Shown: positions 1-5,874 of the stretch, one piece after another
Position numbering within the stretch: position 1 is the first letter of the stretch
Layout: each line of letters begins with the position of its first letter
Origin: an uncultured Flammeovirgaceae bacterium
GTDB lineage: Bacteria; Bacteroidota; Bacteroidia; Cytophagales; Cyclobacteriaceae
NCBI GenBank assembly: GCA_946886805.1
Contig: CAMPJM010000190.1
Location: forward strand, 1-7,449
Direction: 5' to 3'
DNA: 7,449 nucleotides
Made by a program: the position numbers and the translations under genes
Notes under the pieces: generated by a model
Told to the model about the DNA's origin: nothing
Databases searched by the model: none
The model's input: the letters and a program-made list of their open reading frames with translations, nothing else

Positions 1-825
1 CAATGGAGCGGTATAAGTCTGCCTTCAGGGAATCATGCATTGGAAATTTTGCCGATACCTTACGAAAATACCTGGCTTAGACTTGAAAGTGGGCTTCTTT
101 CTGTGAATCCGGAGACGGGAGCATCCACTATGCTTTCTTTAAATAACCAAAATTTAATTAGTTCAACTGTCACGGCAATGGCTTTAGATAGGAATGGATT
201 TATTTGGTATGGAACTCCCTCGGGTGTGGCCTATATTAGCAATCCCTGGGACGTATTTGAGGAGGGGGCCATTAGTATAATACCAATTTTTGAAGATGAT
301 GACTTGCTCGAAAATCAACAAATTGATGCAATAGAAATTGATCCTGCCAACAGAAAGTGGATCGCTACCTCAGAGGGAGCTTGGTTGTTTTCTGAAGATG
401 GTGATAGTTTAATTCATCATTTTACGACAGAAAATAGCCCTTTGGCGTCCAATATTATTTGGGATATAGAAGTCAACCTCATTTCCGGAGAGGTGTTTTT
501 TGCTACAAGTAAAGGCTTGATTTCCTATCGAAGTTATGCCACGGAAGGTGCGCCAAGTCATGACCAGGTAAAGATTTTCCCAAACCCAGTAAAGCCAGGA
601 TATACAGGCACAATTGGTATTACCGGACTCGTGGATGGTGCAATAGTAAAAATCACTGATTTGTCGGGGAACCTTGTGAGGGAAATGCATGCCGTAGGGG
701 GTACTGCTACATGGGATGGAAATACCTTGTCAGGACGTAGGGCAACATCAGGCGTTTATTTGGTTTTTAGTGCATCAAGCGATGGTGAAGAAACTTTTAT
801 CGGCAAATTAGCTTTCTTTAAATAA
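1..825 (+). CDS. porZ: PorZ-like T9SS beta-propeller protein, C-terminal part (5' end outside window)
   Basis: The reading frame is open to the first base of the window, so only the last 274 residues are present; an internal TTG at 40 is not the true start. The first part (to about nt 540) carries beta-propeller blades of the two-component-regulator type, with motifs such as DRNGFIWYGTPSGV and ANRKWIATSEGAWLF. From about nt 565 to the end there is a T9SS type A sorting-like C-terminal domain: an FPNP motif (nt 577-588), then VKITDLSGNLV and SGVYLVF. In Porphyromonas gingivalis, PorZ is a propeller protein of the outer-membrane attachment complex (with PorU, PorV and PorQ) that helps attach secreted cargo to A-LPS. 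The PorZ call rests on this architecture and on the recO neighbour, which I recall as a common arrangement in Bacteroidota. Another secreted propeller protein is possible because the N-terminal half is not visible. Confidence 0.72.
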   Translation, partial: QWSGISLPSGNHALEILPIPYENTWLRLESGLLSVNPETGASTMLSLNNQNLISSTVTAMALDRNGFIWYGTPSGVAYISNPWDVFEEGAISIIPIFEDDDLLENQQIDAIEIDPANRKWIATSEGAWLFSEDGDSLIHHFTTENSPLASNIIWDIEVNLISGEVFFATSKGLISYRSYATEGAPSHDQVKIFPNPVKPGYTGTIGITGLVDGAIVKITDLSGNLVREMHAVGGTATWDGNTLSGRRATSGVYLVFSASSDGEETFIGKLAFFK

Positions 826-1514
826 TGCTTTATAAAACGAAAGGGATAGTTTTAAGCTATATAAAGTATAGAGAAACTTCTATTATTGTAAAAATTTATA
901 CAGAGCTTTTTGGGCTTCAGACTTATATCGTAAACGGAATCAGGTCTGCAAAATCCAGGCAAAAAATGGCCTTGTTCCAACCCCTGACGCAGCTTGACCT
1001 GGTAGTGTATCGTAAGAATAACGCCGGCATAAACCGTATTTCAGAATATAAATGTGCAGCACATTATACAACCATTCCTTTTGATATTAAAAAGGCCACT
1101 TTAGCCATTTTTTTAACGGAAATATTGAATAAGGCATTAAAGGAGGAGTCCGAAGATCCGGAATTGTTCCATTTTATAAACGATTCTCTTTTTGTTCTGG
1201 ATCACATCGACCAAAATTTTGAGAGTTTCCACATTCAGTTTATGTGCAGGCTCAGTACCTACCTCGGATTTTCAATTTTATCTGCGGAGGAGGTTTTTAG
1301 TCAGGTGCACCTTCATGTAAACCATAAAGCTTTGGCTGTCTATGAAAAGCAGTTATTGGACAGCTTAATTAACGTAAGCTACCAGGATGCCCCTATTTCA
1401 AAAGGTGCAGTAAGACGCGACCTTCTTGAAATACTAATAAAGTTTTACAGATTGCATATAGCTTCATTTGGCGAAATTAGATCGCTTTCTATTTTGGCTG
1501 AAATTCTGCATTGA
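825..1514 (+). CDS. recO: DNA repair protein RecO
   Basis: The protein has 229 residues, close to the usual RecO length of about 230-250. The N-terminus (MLYKTKGIVLSYIKYRETSIIVKIYTE, written here in part: KGIVLSYIKYRETS) is the typical start of the RecO OB-fold: a short strand, then 'Y.E.S.iv.iyTe..G'. The first 80 or so residues form that fold, and the rest is the expected helical domain. RecO acts in the RecF pathway, annealing single strands and helping RecR load RecA onto SSB-coated DNA. The zinc-binding Cys cluster of some RecO proteins is absent: I see only two Cys, far apart. The ATG overlaps the stop of the upstream porZ-like gene by one base (TAATG at 823-827), so the two are almost certainly co-transcribed and translationally coupled. 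There is no Shine-Dalgarno sequence, as is usual in this phylum. Confidence 0.93.
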   Translation: MLYKTKGIVLSYIKYRETSIIVKIYTELFGLQTYIVNGIRSAKSRQKMALFQPLTQLDLVVYRKNNAGINRISEYKCAAHYTTIPFDIKKATLAIFLTEILNKALKEESEDPELFHFINDSLFVLDHIDQNFESFHIQFMCRLSTYLGFSILSAEEVFSQVHLHVNHKALAVYEKQLLDSLINVSYQDAPISKGAVRRDLLEILIKFYRLHIASFGEIRSLSILAEILH

Positions 1515-1546
1515 AATTAATTTGTGCGGTATTTCTTGAAATTAAT
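1511..1546. repeat. 11-bp direct repeat after recO
   Basis: TTGAAATTAAT occurs at 1511-1521 (overlapping the recO stop codon) and again at 1536-1546, a period of 25 bp. Both copies are exact. The sequence is AT-rich, so chance or a small local duplication is a plausible origin. Confidence 0.4.
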
Positions 1547-1645
1547 GTTTTATATGAGGAAATTAGAACAATTTATGGTTTATGAAAGTCATATATTTTA
1601 TTTGTAATTTTTAGGATTTGAGTATGGAGGTAATTTTTTAGGAAA

Positions 1646-2233
1646 ATGGAGAAAGTGAAAAAAGGAAAATCTAATTCAAAAAAAGGGAATAAAAATAGGC
1701 CTCCCTTTAAGCTAAACAACAGGGAGAAAACAGCATTTATTGGATTAATTGTTTTGGTAATTCTGGTGGCATTAATTTTGAGTTTTTCATGCACAAGGGA
1801 TAAGAAAACCCGGTCGGCTTATGAAGTAAAAAAAGATGAACCCCAGTTTGTTAAGGAAGGAGAGCTATTTTTCATAGATGCAGAATCAGGGGATACTATT
1901 AAAAATATTGTTATAGAAATAGCAGACAACGAAAGCGAGCGAGCCCAGGGTATGATGTATAGAACTCAAATGCCTGATTCGGCCGGTATGCTGTTTATCT
2001 ATAATCAACCTAGAGAACAGTCTTTTTGGATGAAAGACACGCCCCTAAGTCTTGATATTCTATATGTCGATGGTAGTGGTGAGATTGTGAACCTGTATAA
2101 AAATACTACCCCATATTCGGAAAAGTCGATTCCATCATACAAAAAAGCACTATATGTAGTAGAAGTGGTAGGCGGTTTTACTGATCGTCATAAAATTGGC
2201 ATCGGGGATAAAATCGCCTTTGTTAAAAATTAA
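1646..2233 (+). CDS. DUF192 family protein with N-terminal membrane anchor
   Basis: The protein has 195 residues. Residues 1-29 are strongly basic (many Lys), residues 30-48 are a hydrophobic segment (AFIGLIVLVILVALILSFS), and the DUF192 domain runs from about 73 to 193. Family motifs are clear: QGMMYR (101-106), GMLF (114-117), FWMKDTPLSLDI (127-138), EVVGG (173-177) and a final IGIGDKI. The basic head before the hydrophobic segment suggests an inner-membrane anchor with the domain in the periplasm. Cys49 directly follows the segment, but SFSC is a poor lipobox, so lipidation is doubtful. DUF192 is widespread and its biochemical role is not established. The start at 1646 is chosen because an upstream ATG (1624) meets a stop after five codons; a GGAGGT at 1626-1631 lies too far upstream to serve 1646. 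It is a single gene, 131 bp after recO. Confidence 0.88.
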   Translation: MEKVKKGKSNSKKGNKNRPPFKLNNREKTAFIGLIVLVILVALILSFSCTRDKKTRSAYEVKKDEPQFVKEGELFFIDAESGDTIKNIVIEIADNESERAQGMMYRTQMPDSAGMLFIYNQPREQSFWMKDTPLSLDILYVDGSGEIVNLYKNTTPYSEKSIPSYKKALYVVEVVGGFTDRHKIGIGDKIAFVKN

Positions 2234-2580
2234 GCCAGATTCGTTTTCGGTACTCATGCGGCTTTTTGTCTTCCGCATGGTGGTTTTATTATGAGGAATC
2301 AAGCGGAAAAAGTTGGGGGTAAATTAATATTTTTATTATTGAAGAATAGGTGTCCTAAATCAGAGGCAAAGCAAAGGGATCGCCGTACAGCGAACGTGCT
2401 TCTATTTATTAGTCTACGTTAAGAATCATTCTACCTTCTTACTGTCCTACTGTGGCCTAAATAATTAAAAAAACCCATAACACACATTCCCAGACCTGTT
2501 CCGGGATCCCTCAAAACTACAGCCGAACCTTTCTGTTTCGGGATTGGAAATGCGCCTCCTCAGAAAAATTGCTTGATCCA
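2234..2580. other. 347-bp gene-free stretch between DUF192 gene and ku
   Basis: Apart from the stem-loop near 2255-2279, no recognisable gene lies here. It is where the DUF192 gene (+) and ku (-) converge. A 43-codon ATG frame (2291-2422, +) encodes a Lys/Arg-rich peptide resembling nothing I know. On the minus strand, a 42-codon stop-free stretch (2431-2562) contains the peptide GTGLGM, which recalls the G2 box of histidine-kinase ATPase domains but is not supported by flanking motifs. GGGATCCC at 2503-2510 is a plain 8-bp palindrome. No clear intrinsic terminator for ku is visible: a T7 run (minus strand, 2467-2473) is not directly preceded by a stem. Confidence 0.5.
2255..2285 (+). terminator. 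Possible weak terminator of the DUF192 gene
   Basis: CATGCGG (2255-2261) and CCGCATG (2273-2279) form a perfect 7-bp stem around an 11-base loop, 22 bp after the stop codon. A short T-rich stretch (GTGGTTTTATT) follows, a few bases off the stem. The position is right for a terminator, but the loop is long and the T tract is short and displaced. Confidence 0.4.
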
Positions 2581-3360
2581 TTATGATGCTTTTTTCTTCT
2601 TCTGGTCGAGGCTGGCTTTTAATTGTGCCATCAGGTCCTGAGATTTCGTGGGTGCAACTTCCAATTTCTTGACTTTGGTCTTTTTACCCTTTGCTTTATT
2701 CTCGATCACCTTCATGAGTTCATCATTATAAATGTCATTATATTCAGAAAGGTCAAATTCTTTGGAGTACTGGTCTATCAGGCTGATAGCCATGTCTAAC
2801 TCTTTGTGTTTTATATCAGATTTAACGGGAAGGTCCAGGTCTTCCGTATCCCGTATTTCATTGCTGAATCTGATAACATGCAAGATCAAAACATTTTCAT
2901 AAGCACTAACAAGCGCTAGATTTTCTTTTTGTCGCAATACAAATGTTGCGATACCTACTTTTTTAGTTTTTTTCAACGCATCTCTCAGCAAGGCATAGGA
3001 ACGGGCGCCACCTTTTTCGGGTTCCAAATAATAGGGTTTTTTGAAGAGCATATTGGCAATTTTATCTTCCTCCACAAATTCTCCTATCTCTATAACTTTG
3101 CTTTTTTTGGCACTTGCTTGTTCGAAATCTTCGTCTGTAATGATGATATACTGCTCGTCATCCCAAAGATATCCTTTTACAATATCTCCCCAGGCTACTT
3201 CCTTGCCTGTATTTTCGTTTACCCGCTTATACCTGATCCTACTTAGATCATTTTTATCAAGCATATCAAGATTGAGTCTACTCTCTTCCGAGGCACTGTA
3301 GAGCTTCACCGGGATATTTACAAGACCAAATCCTATAGACCCATTCCAAATTGATTTCAT
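2581..3360 (-). CDS. ku: Bacterial Ku protein (non-homologous end joining)
   Basis: Bacterial Ku binds double-strand DNA ends as a homodimer ring and recruits the LigD ligase. This 259-residue protein opens with MKSIWNGSIGFGLVNIPVKLYSA, cited here as SIWNGSIGFGLVNIPVKL, the hallmark of the family. It continues with RIRYKRVNENTGKEV and KGYLWDDEQYIII, and further on ALLRDALKKTKKVGIATFV, all in the Ku core. The last 35 or so residues are Lys-rich with DLMAQLKASLDQKKKK, the usual C-terminal tail for DNA and ligase contact. I place the start at 3360, not at the upstream ATG at 3384: family members start at MKSIWNG, and the eight extra residues (MVFLKNIS) have no counterpart. A promoter ending near 3382 would also leave that upstream ATG outside the transcript. 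No ligD is within the window. The gene is divergent from hsp20. Confidence 0.94.
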   Translation of the reverse strand: MKSIWNGSIGFGLVNIPVKLYSASEESRLNLDMLDKNDLSRIRYKRVNENTGKEVAWGDIVKGYLWDDEQYIIITDEDFEQASAKKSKVIEIGEFVEEDKIANMLFKKPYYLEPEKGGARSYALLRDALKKTKKVGIATFVLRQKENLALVSAYENVLILHVIRFSNEIRDTEDLDLPVKSDIKHKELDMAISLIDQYSKEFDLSEYNDIYNDELMKVIENKAKGKKTKVKKLEVAPTKSQDLMAQLKASLDQKKKKAS

Positions 3361-3382
3361 ACTGATGTTTTTTAGGAAAACC

Positions 3383-3414
3383 AAAAACTACGATTAAGGT
3401 TTAAAGTCACCAAA
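3383..3414 (-). promoter_or_regulatory. Candidate Bacteroidota-type promoter for ku
   Basis: On the minus strand, TTTG (3414-3411) is followed after 20 bases by TAGTTTTT (3390-3383). This matches the Bacteroidota -33/-7 consensus TTTG / TAnnTTTG except for the last base. It would give a leader of roughly 15 bases before the ATG at 3360. The spacing equals that of the perfect promoter at 7413-7444. Confidence 0.45.
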
Positions 3415-3544
3415 ATTTAACAGGTCTGTGCAAACTGAAATAGTGAAAAAGTTATGGTATGGGTATTTCGAACTATGCCATATTTTCATCGTAAACTGCA
3501 TTTTTGTCTTTATGTGCTATATTTTGTGAACTTTTGTCATTTAA

Positions 3545-3562
3545 GCATTAATAGTTTAATGC
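3545..3562. promoter_or_regulatory. Perfect inverted repeat, candidate operator upstream of hsp20
   Basis: GCATTAA (3545-3551) and TTAATGC (3556-3562) are perfect mirror arms around TAGT. This is a typical size for a dimeric repressor site. It lies 77 bp before the hsp20 ATG, in the divergent ku-hsp20 region, and overlaps the -33-like TTTA (3555-3558) of the candidate hsp20 promoter. It is not the CIRCE element bound by HrcA (TTAGCACTC/GAGTGCTAA). Regulator unknown. Confidence 0.4.
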
Positions 3563-3586
3563 AATTTCTTGTTGGTATAAAATTTG
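3555..3586 (+). promoter_or_regulatory. Candidate promoter for hsp20
   Basis: TTTA (3555-3558), then 19 bases, then TAAAATTTG (3578-3586). It resembles the Bacteroidota consensus TTTG / TAnnTTTG, with one mismatch in the -33 box and one extra base inside the -7 box. The predicted leader would be about 45 bases. A heat-shock or alternative sigma factor could use a different site here. Confidence 0.28.
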
Positions 3587-3625
3587 TTTCTTCTGTATAA
3601 AAATCGTTTGTTAAACAATTAAAAT

Positions 3626-3633
3626 AAGGAGGT
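3626..3633 (+). promoter_or_regulatory. Strong Shine-Dalgarno site of hsp20
   Basis: AAGGAGGT ends five bases before the ATG at 3639, a near-perfect anti-SD match at good spacing. No other gene in this window has one at good spacing, which fits the general scarcity of SD sites in Bacteroidota. It fixes the hsp20 start. Confidence 0.8.
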
Positions 3634-3638
3634 AAACT

Positions 3639-4088
3639 ATGTCACTCGTTAAATTTAGAAATGGCAGTTCTTTTCCAGGTGTTCCTTCATTATGGGATAG
3701 TTTTTTAGGGAAAGATTTTTTTGATTATGGTAATTCATCCGTTCCCGGAACCACACTGCCTGCTGTGAATATCGTGGAAAACCAGGACGACTATCAGGTA
3801 GAAGTAGCGGCTCCAGGAATGAGAAAGTCGGACTTTAAGATCGAATTGGACAATGACTTGCTTGTAATTTCATCTACTAAAGAAGAGCGGGATGAAGAAA
3901 AGGATAGCAAAGGCAACTATACTCGAAAGGAGTTTAGTTACCAATCCTTTAAAAGGACATTTACATTGCCTGGAACCGTTGAAGGCGAAAAAATACAAGC
4001 CAAATATGATGATGGAGTGCTGAGAATAGTTATTCCTAAAAAGGAAGAAGCAAAACAAAAACCAGTAAGGCAAATTGAGATTGCCTAA
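3639..4088 (+). CDS. Small heat shock protein, Hsp20/alpha-crystallin family
   Basis: An ATP-independent holdase that binds unfolding proteins as a large oligomer in the cytoplasm. The 149 residues split into a flexible N-terminal arm with Phe and Trp (about 1-40), an alpha-crystallin domain (about 40-134), and a short tail. Domain motifs include PAVNIVENQDDYQVEVAAPG, the stretch FKIELDNDLLVIS, and the signature AKYDDGVLRIVIPK (A-x-x-x-x-G-V-L, 121-134). The tail ends in the IxI motif (I146-E147-I148) that docks onto neighbouring subunits. The start is set by the strong Shine-Dalgarno site at 3626-3633. It is monocistronic: a long upstream region with an operator-like palindrome precedes it and a strong terminator follows. 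Heat or stress induction is expected for the family but not shown directly. Confidence 0.95.
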   Translation: MSLVKFRNGSSFPGVPSLWDSFLGKDFFDYGNSSVPGTTLPAVNIVENQDDYQVEVAAPGMRKSDFKIELDNDLLVISSTKEERDEEKDSKGNYTRKEFSYQSFKRTFTLPGTVEGEKIQAKYDDGVLRIVIPKKEEAKQKPVRQIEIA

Positions 4089-4112
4089 TTAATCTTTGAA
4101 TCTTCAAATTAT

Positions 4113-4143
4113 AAGGCTGCTCCGATTCGGGGCGGCTTTTTTT
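4113..4143 (+). terminator. Intrinsic terminator of hsp20
   Basis: A GC-rich stem pairs GGCTGCTCCG (4115-4124) with CGGGGCGGCT (4128-4137) around the loop ATT, with three G-T wobbles. It can be extended by two A-T pairs and runs into seven T residues (4137-4143). It begins 25 bp after the stop codon of hsp20. Confidence 0.9.
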
Positions 4144-4534
4144 GCTTTTCGATCACTTCTTGTGCTTCCGTGCTATTTTTCCTTCTCTCTTCAGGAAAAG
4201 GATGAAGAGTTGCCTCGAAAGGGGAGCCGCTTTTAAAAATGAAAGAAGCCTCAATGAACTACTCATCCGTCCATACGGACGGGCACTAATGATCGGGACC
4301 CGTGTTCCGTTTAACTCGGAATATCTTAAAGGTGATTTCTACCCGCCTTGAAGCATTTCGGGAATGGTGTATTTTAAAAGCTTAACTTAATGGCATTGAC
4401 TTCTCCTTGCCCTGTCCAACAATAATTTTCATAGGATTTTCAACCAATCATGTTAATAATGCCCATTTGTTTTTGATCTTTGCCTTTAAGATCGTCATTA
4501 TATATTTTAATTACGCTAATTTTATTTATTTAAA
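4144..4534. other. 391-bp gene-free stretch with clustered inverted repeats
   Basis: No gene is recognised between the hsp20 terminator and the cytochrome b5-like gene. The part from about 4195 to 4350 is less AT-rich than usual spacer and holds three inverted repeats close together: CCGTCC/GGACGG (4267-4272 and 4277-4282, loop ATAC), CGGG-A-CCCG (4294-4302), and TTCCG/CGGAA (4305-4309 and 4317-4321, 7-base loop). None is followed by a T run, so they are not terminators. A 49-codon ATG frame (4202-4351, +) and a similar-length frame on the opposite strand both cross this part and neither resembles a known protein. It could be a structured RNA, a decayed repeat element or just spacer. The last 60 bp hold the promoter candidate at 4479-4508. 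Confidence 0.45.
4479..4508 (+). promoter_or_regulatory. Candidate promoter of the cytochrome b5-like/kinase unit
   Basis: TTTG (4479-4482), an 18-base spacer, then TATATTTT (4501-4508), which matches the Bacteroidota -7 box TAnnTTTG in seven of eight positions. The leader to the ATG at 4535 would be about 20 bases. Confidence 0.45.
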
Positions 4535-4795
4535 ATGAAGAGTGACCCGGAAGCGATAATGTTGCCTGAATATACAGTGTCTCAACTAGCATTGAGGAAT
4601 GGACAAGATAGAGATGAGATATGGTGCGCTTATAACGGGTTAATTTATGATGTTAAAGGAAGCCGGTTATGGAAAAATGGACTGCATTATGAACATTGGG
4701 CAGGACAAGATTTAACGGCAGAATTAAAGGACGCTCCGCATACTGAAAATGTTTTTGACAAGTTCAAAGCTATAGGAATACTTAAAAAGCCTTAA
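4535..4795 (+). CDS. Cytochrome b5-like heme/steroid-binding domain protein
   Basis: An 86-residue protein that is a single small domain of the prokaryotic cytochrome b5-like family (predicted heme/steroid-binding). Features are YTVSQLALRNGQD (the family opening 'fT..eLa.ynG.d'), IWCAYNGLIYDVKGSRLWKNG (31-49 region) and AGQDLTAELKDAPH. The classical HPGG motif of eukaryotic b5 is missing; candidate heme ligands are His51 or His54 and His69. There is no signal peptide or membrane segment, so it should be cytoplasmic. Met9 (nt 4559) is a credible alternative start, because relatives begin only a few residues before the 'fT..eL' motif; I keep 4535 since the candidate promoter lies just upstream of it. 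Its stop is one base before the kinase start. Electron-transfer partner and ligand are unknown. Confidence 0.85.
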   Translation: MKSDPEAIMLPEYTVSQLALRNGQDRDEIWCAYNGLIYDVKGSRLWKNGLHYEHWAGQDLTAELKDAPHTENVFDKFKAIGILKKP

Positions 4796-4796
4796 T

Positions 4797-5648
4797 ATGA
4801 TATTGATAGCAGATAGCGGCTCCACTAAAACGGACTGGCGAATAATCACTAAAAATAATTTGGTGTTACAGGCGAAGACTGCCGGATTTAATCCTTTTTA
4901 TCAGGGAGTGGACGAGGTATTATCCGAACTTAAACAGGTGCTTCTGCCGCAAATCACGCCTACTGAAGAAATTGAGGAGATCCACTTTTATGGTGCGGGT
5001 TGCTCTACGGAAAATAGTATCTCCATAATTTCTACCTCGTTAAATGAGGTTTTTAAAGCGAAAGCTTTTGTCAATACAGACATTCTAGCAGCTGCACGAG
5101 CTGTTTGTAACCGAGAAGCCGGCATAGTGGGCATTTTAGGTACTGGCTCCAACTCCTGCTTTTACGATGGAGAGACGATTGCCTACAGCAGGCCAAACCT
5201 TGGTTTTATACTGGGCGACGAAGGGAGTGGTTCCTTTATGGGAAAGAAGCTGATAACGGCATTTTTATATGAGGAATTACCGGCTCAATTGATGGAAAAA
5301 TTTAAAAAAAAATATGGTGTGGACAGAGCTGATATAATGGAGAATGTTTATAAAAGTCCCTTTCCTAATCGGTATCTGGCCTCCTTCACACAGTTTCTTT
5401 TTCATAACTTAAAAGATCCATATGTCTACAGATTGGTGTACGAGTGTTTTGATCTGTTTTTCGAGAAGCACATAATGAAATACGAAAATACCTCCAAATT
5501 CAAAATCCATTTTGTAGGGTCTGTTGGATTTTATTATAGTAATATACTTCGGCAGGTCGCAAATGACAAGGGGCTAACATTGAGGAATATTATGGAAAGC
5601 CCCATCGCTGGTCTCACCTTGTACCATCAGAACGAAAAATTTTCCTAA
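4797..5648 (+). CDS. BadF/BadG/BcrA-type ATPase, N-acetylglucosamine kinase-like
   Basis: A 283-residue protein of the ASKHA (actin/hexokinase) fold, similar in layout to N-acetylglucosamine kinases. Motifs: phosphate-1 loop DSGSTKTDW (6-14), acidic NTDILAAAR with Asp95 as likely catalytic base, phosphate-2 loop GILGTGSNS (112-120), GDEGSGSFMG (140-149), and the adenosine-site stretch HFVGSVGF (238-245). The family also includes MurNAc/GlcNAc kinases and the radical activators of 2-hydroxyacyl-CoA dehydratases. The latter carry a Cys pair for an iron-sulfur cluster in the BadF pattern, which I do not see here, so an amino-sugar kinase in GlcNAc salvage or peptidoglycan recycling is the better guess. 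The ATG follows the stop of the cytochrome b5-like gene by one base (TAATATG), giving tight coupling. No clear terminator follows. Confidence 0.85.
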   Translation: MILIADSGSTKTDWRIITKNNLVLQAKTAGFNPFYQGVDEVLSELKQVLLPQITPTEEIEEIHFYGAGCSTENSISIISTSLNEVFKAKAFVNTDILAAARAVCNREAGIVGILGTGSNSCFYDGETIAYSRPNLGFILGDEGSGSFMGKKLITAFLYEELPAQLMEKFKKKYGVDRADIMENVYKSPFPNRYLASFTQFLFHNLKDPYVYRLVYECFDLFFEKHIMKYENTSKFKIHFVGSVGFYYSNILRQVANDKGLTLRNIMESPIAGLTLYHQNEKFS

Positions 5649-5685
5649 GCTTGGTGTAATGAATTGAAGATTTGCAATTGGGAGT

Positions 5686-5705
5686 TTAAATCGTAAGCAA
5701 TTTAA
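5686..5705. repeat. AT-rich inverted repeat after the kinase gene
   Basis: TTAAAT (5686-5691) and ATTTAA (5700-5705) flank an 8-base loop. It lies inside a wider pair, CTTGGT (5650-5655) and ACCAAG (5705-5710, sharing one base with the inner arm). The stems are short and no T run follows, so it is at best a weak structured 3' end. The rest of the 226-bp spacer before 5875 shows no gene. Confidence 0.25.
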
Positions 5706-5874
5706 CCAAGTGCTTTTGCTAAAGTACCATATCGGATAGAAGTCGAACAATAAAGCAATAATATTTGGTGGGAGGGGGAACAAGAATGAGGATCTTGGAG
5801 TTAATATTCGATAAGAAATGGCCATTACCTAATTGGTGTGGCTCAGTAAGAAAGGTAGTTGAAGCGGATTAACA

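Noticed and set aside
409..690. Minus-strand open frame of 93 codons inside the porZ-like gene
   Set aside because: It lies wholly under a well-supported coding frame and its translation resembles no protein family.
1592..1599. TATATTTT as a promoter for the DUF192 gene
   Set aside because: The -7-like box has no TTTG at 17-23 bases upstream, and the region is so AT-rich that such a match is expected by chance.
1573..1794. Minus-strand frame of 73 codons with Phe-rich hydrophobic translation
   Set aside because: It is the complement of the Lys-rich start of the DUF192 gene; poly-Lys codons read backwards give Phe/Leu, which explains the apparent hydrophobicity.
2291..2422. 43-codon plus-strand frame after the DUF192 gene
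   Set aside because: Short, Lys/Arg-rich, without a ribosome site or any known resemblance; a frame of this length is expected by chance.
2929..3301. Two plus-strand frames within ku
   Set aside because: Both are shadows of the clear Ku coding frame on the minus strand.
3545..3562. CIRCE/HrcA operator before hsp20
   Set aside because: The palindrome arms (GCATTAA) do not match TTAGCACTC and the spacer is 4 bases, not 9.
3870..4073. Minus-strand frame within hsp20
   Set aside because: It is antisense to the alpha-crystallin domain, with Phe-rich translation arising from Lys/Glu codons.
4142..4351. 69-codon plus-strand frame after hsp20
   Set aside because: It starts with TTG inside the terminator T run, has no ribosome site and no recognisable similarity; the shorter ATG version (4202-4351) is mentioned only as a possibility.
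5574..5825. Minus-strand frame of 83 codons overlapping the kinase end
   Set aside because: Partly antisense to the kinase and partly spacer; its translation resembles no family I know and no promoter is seen.
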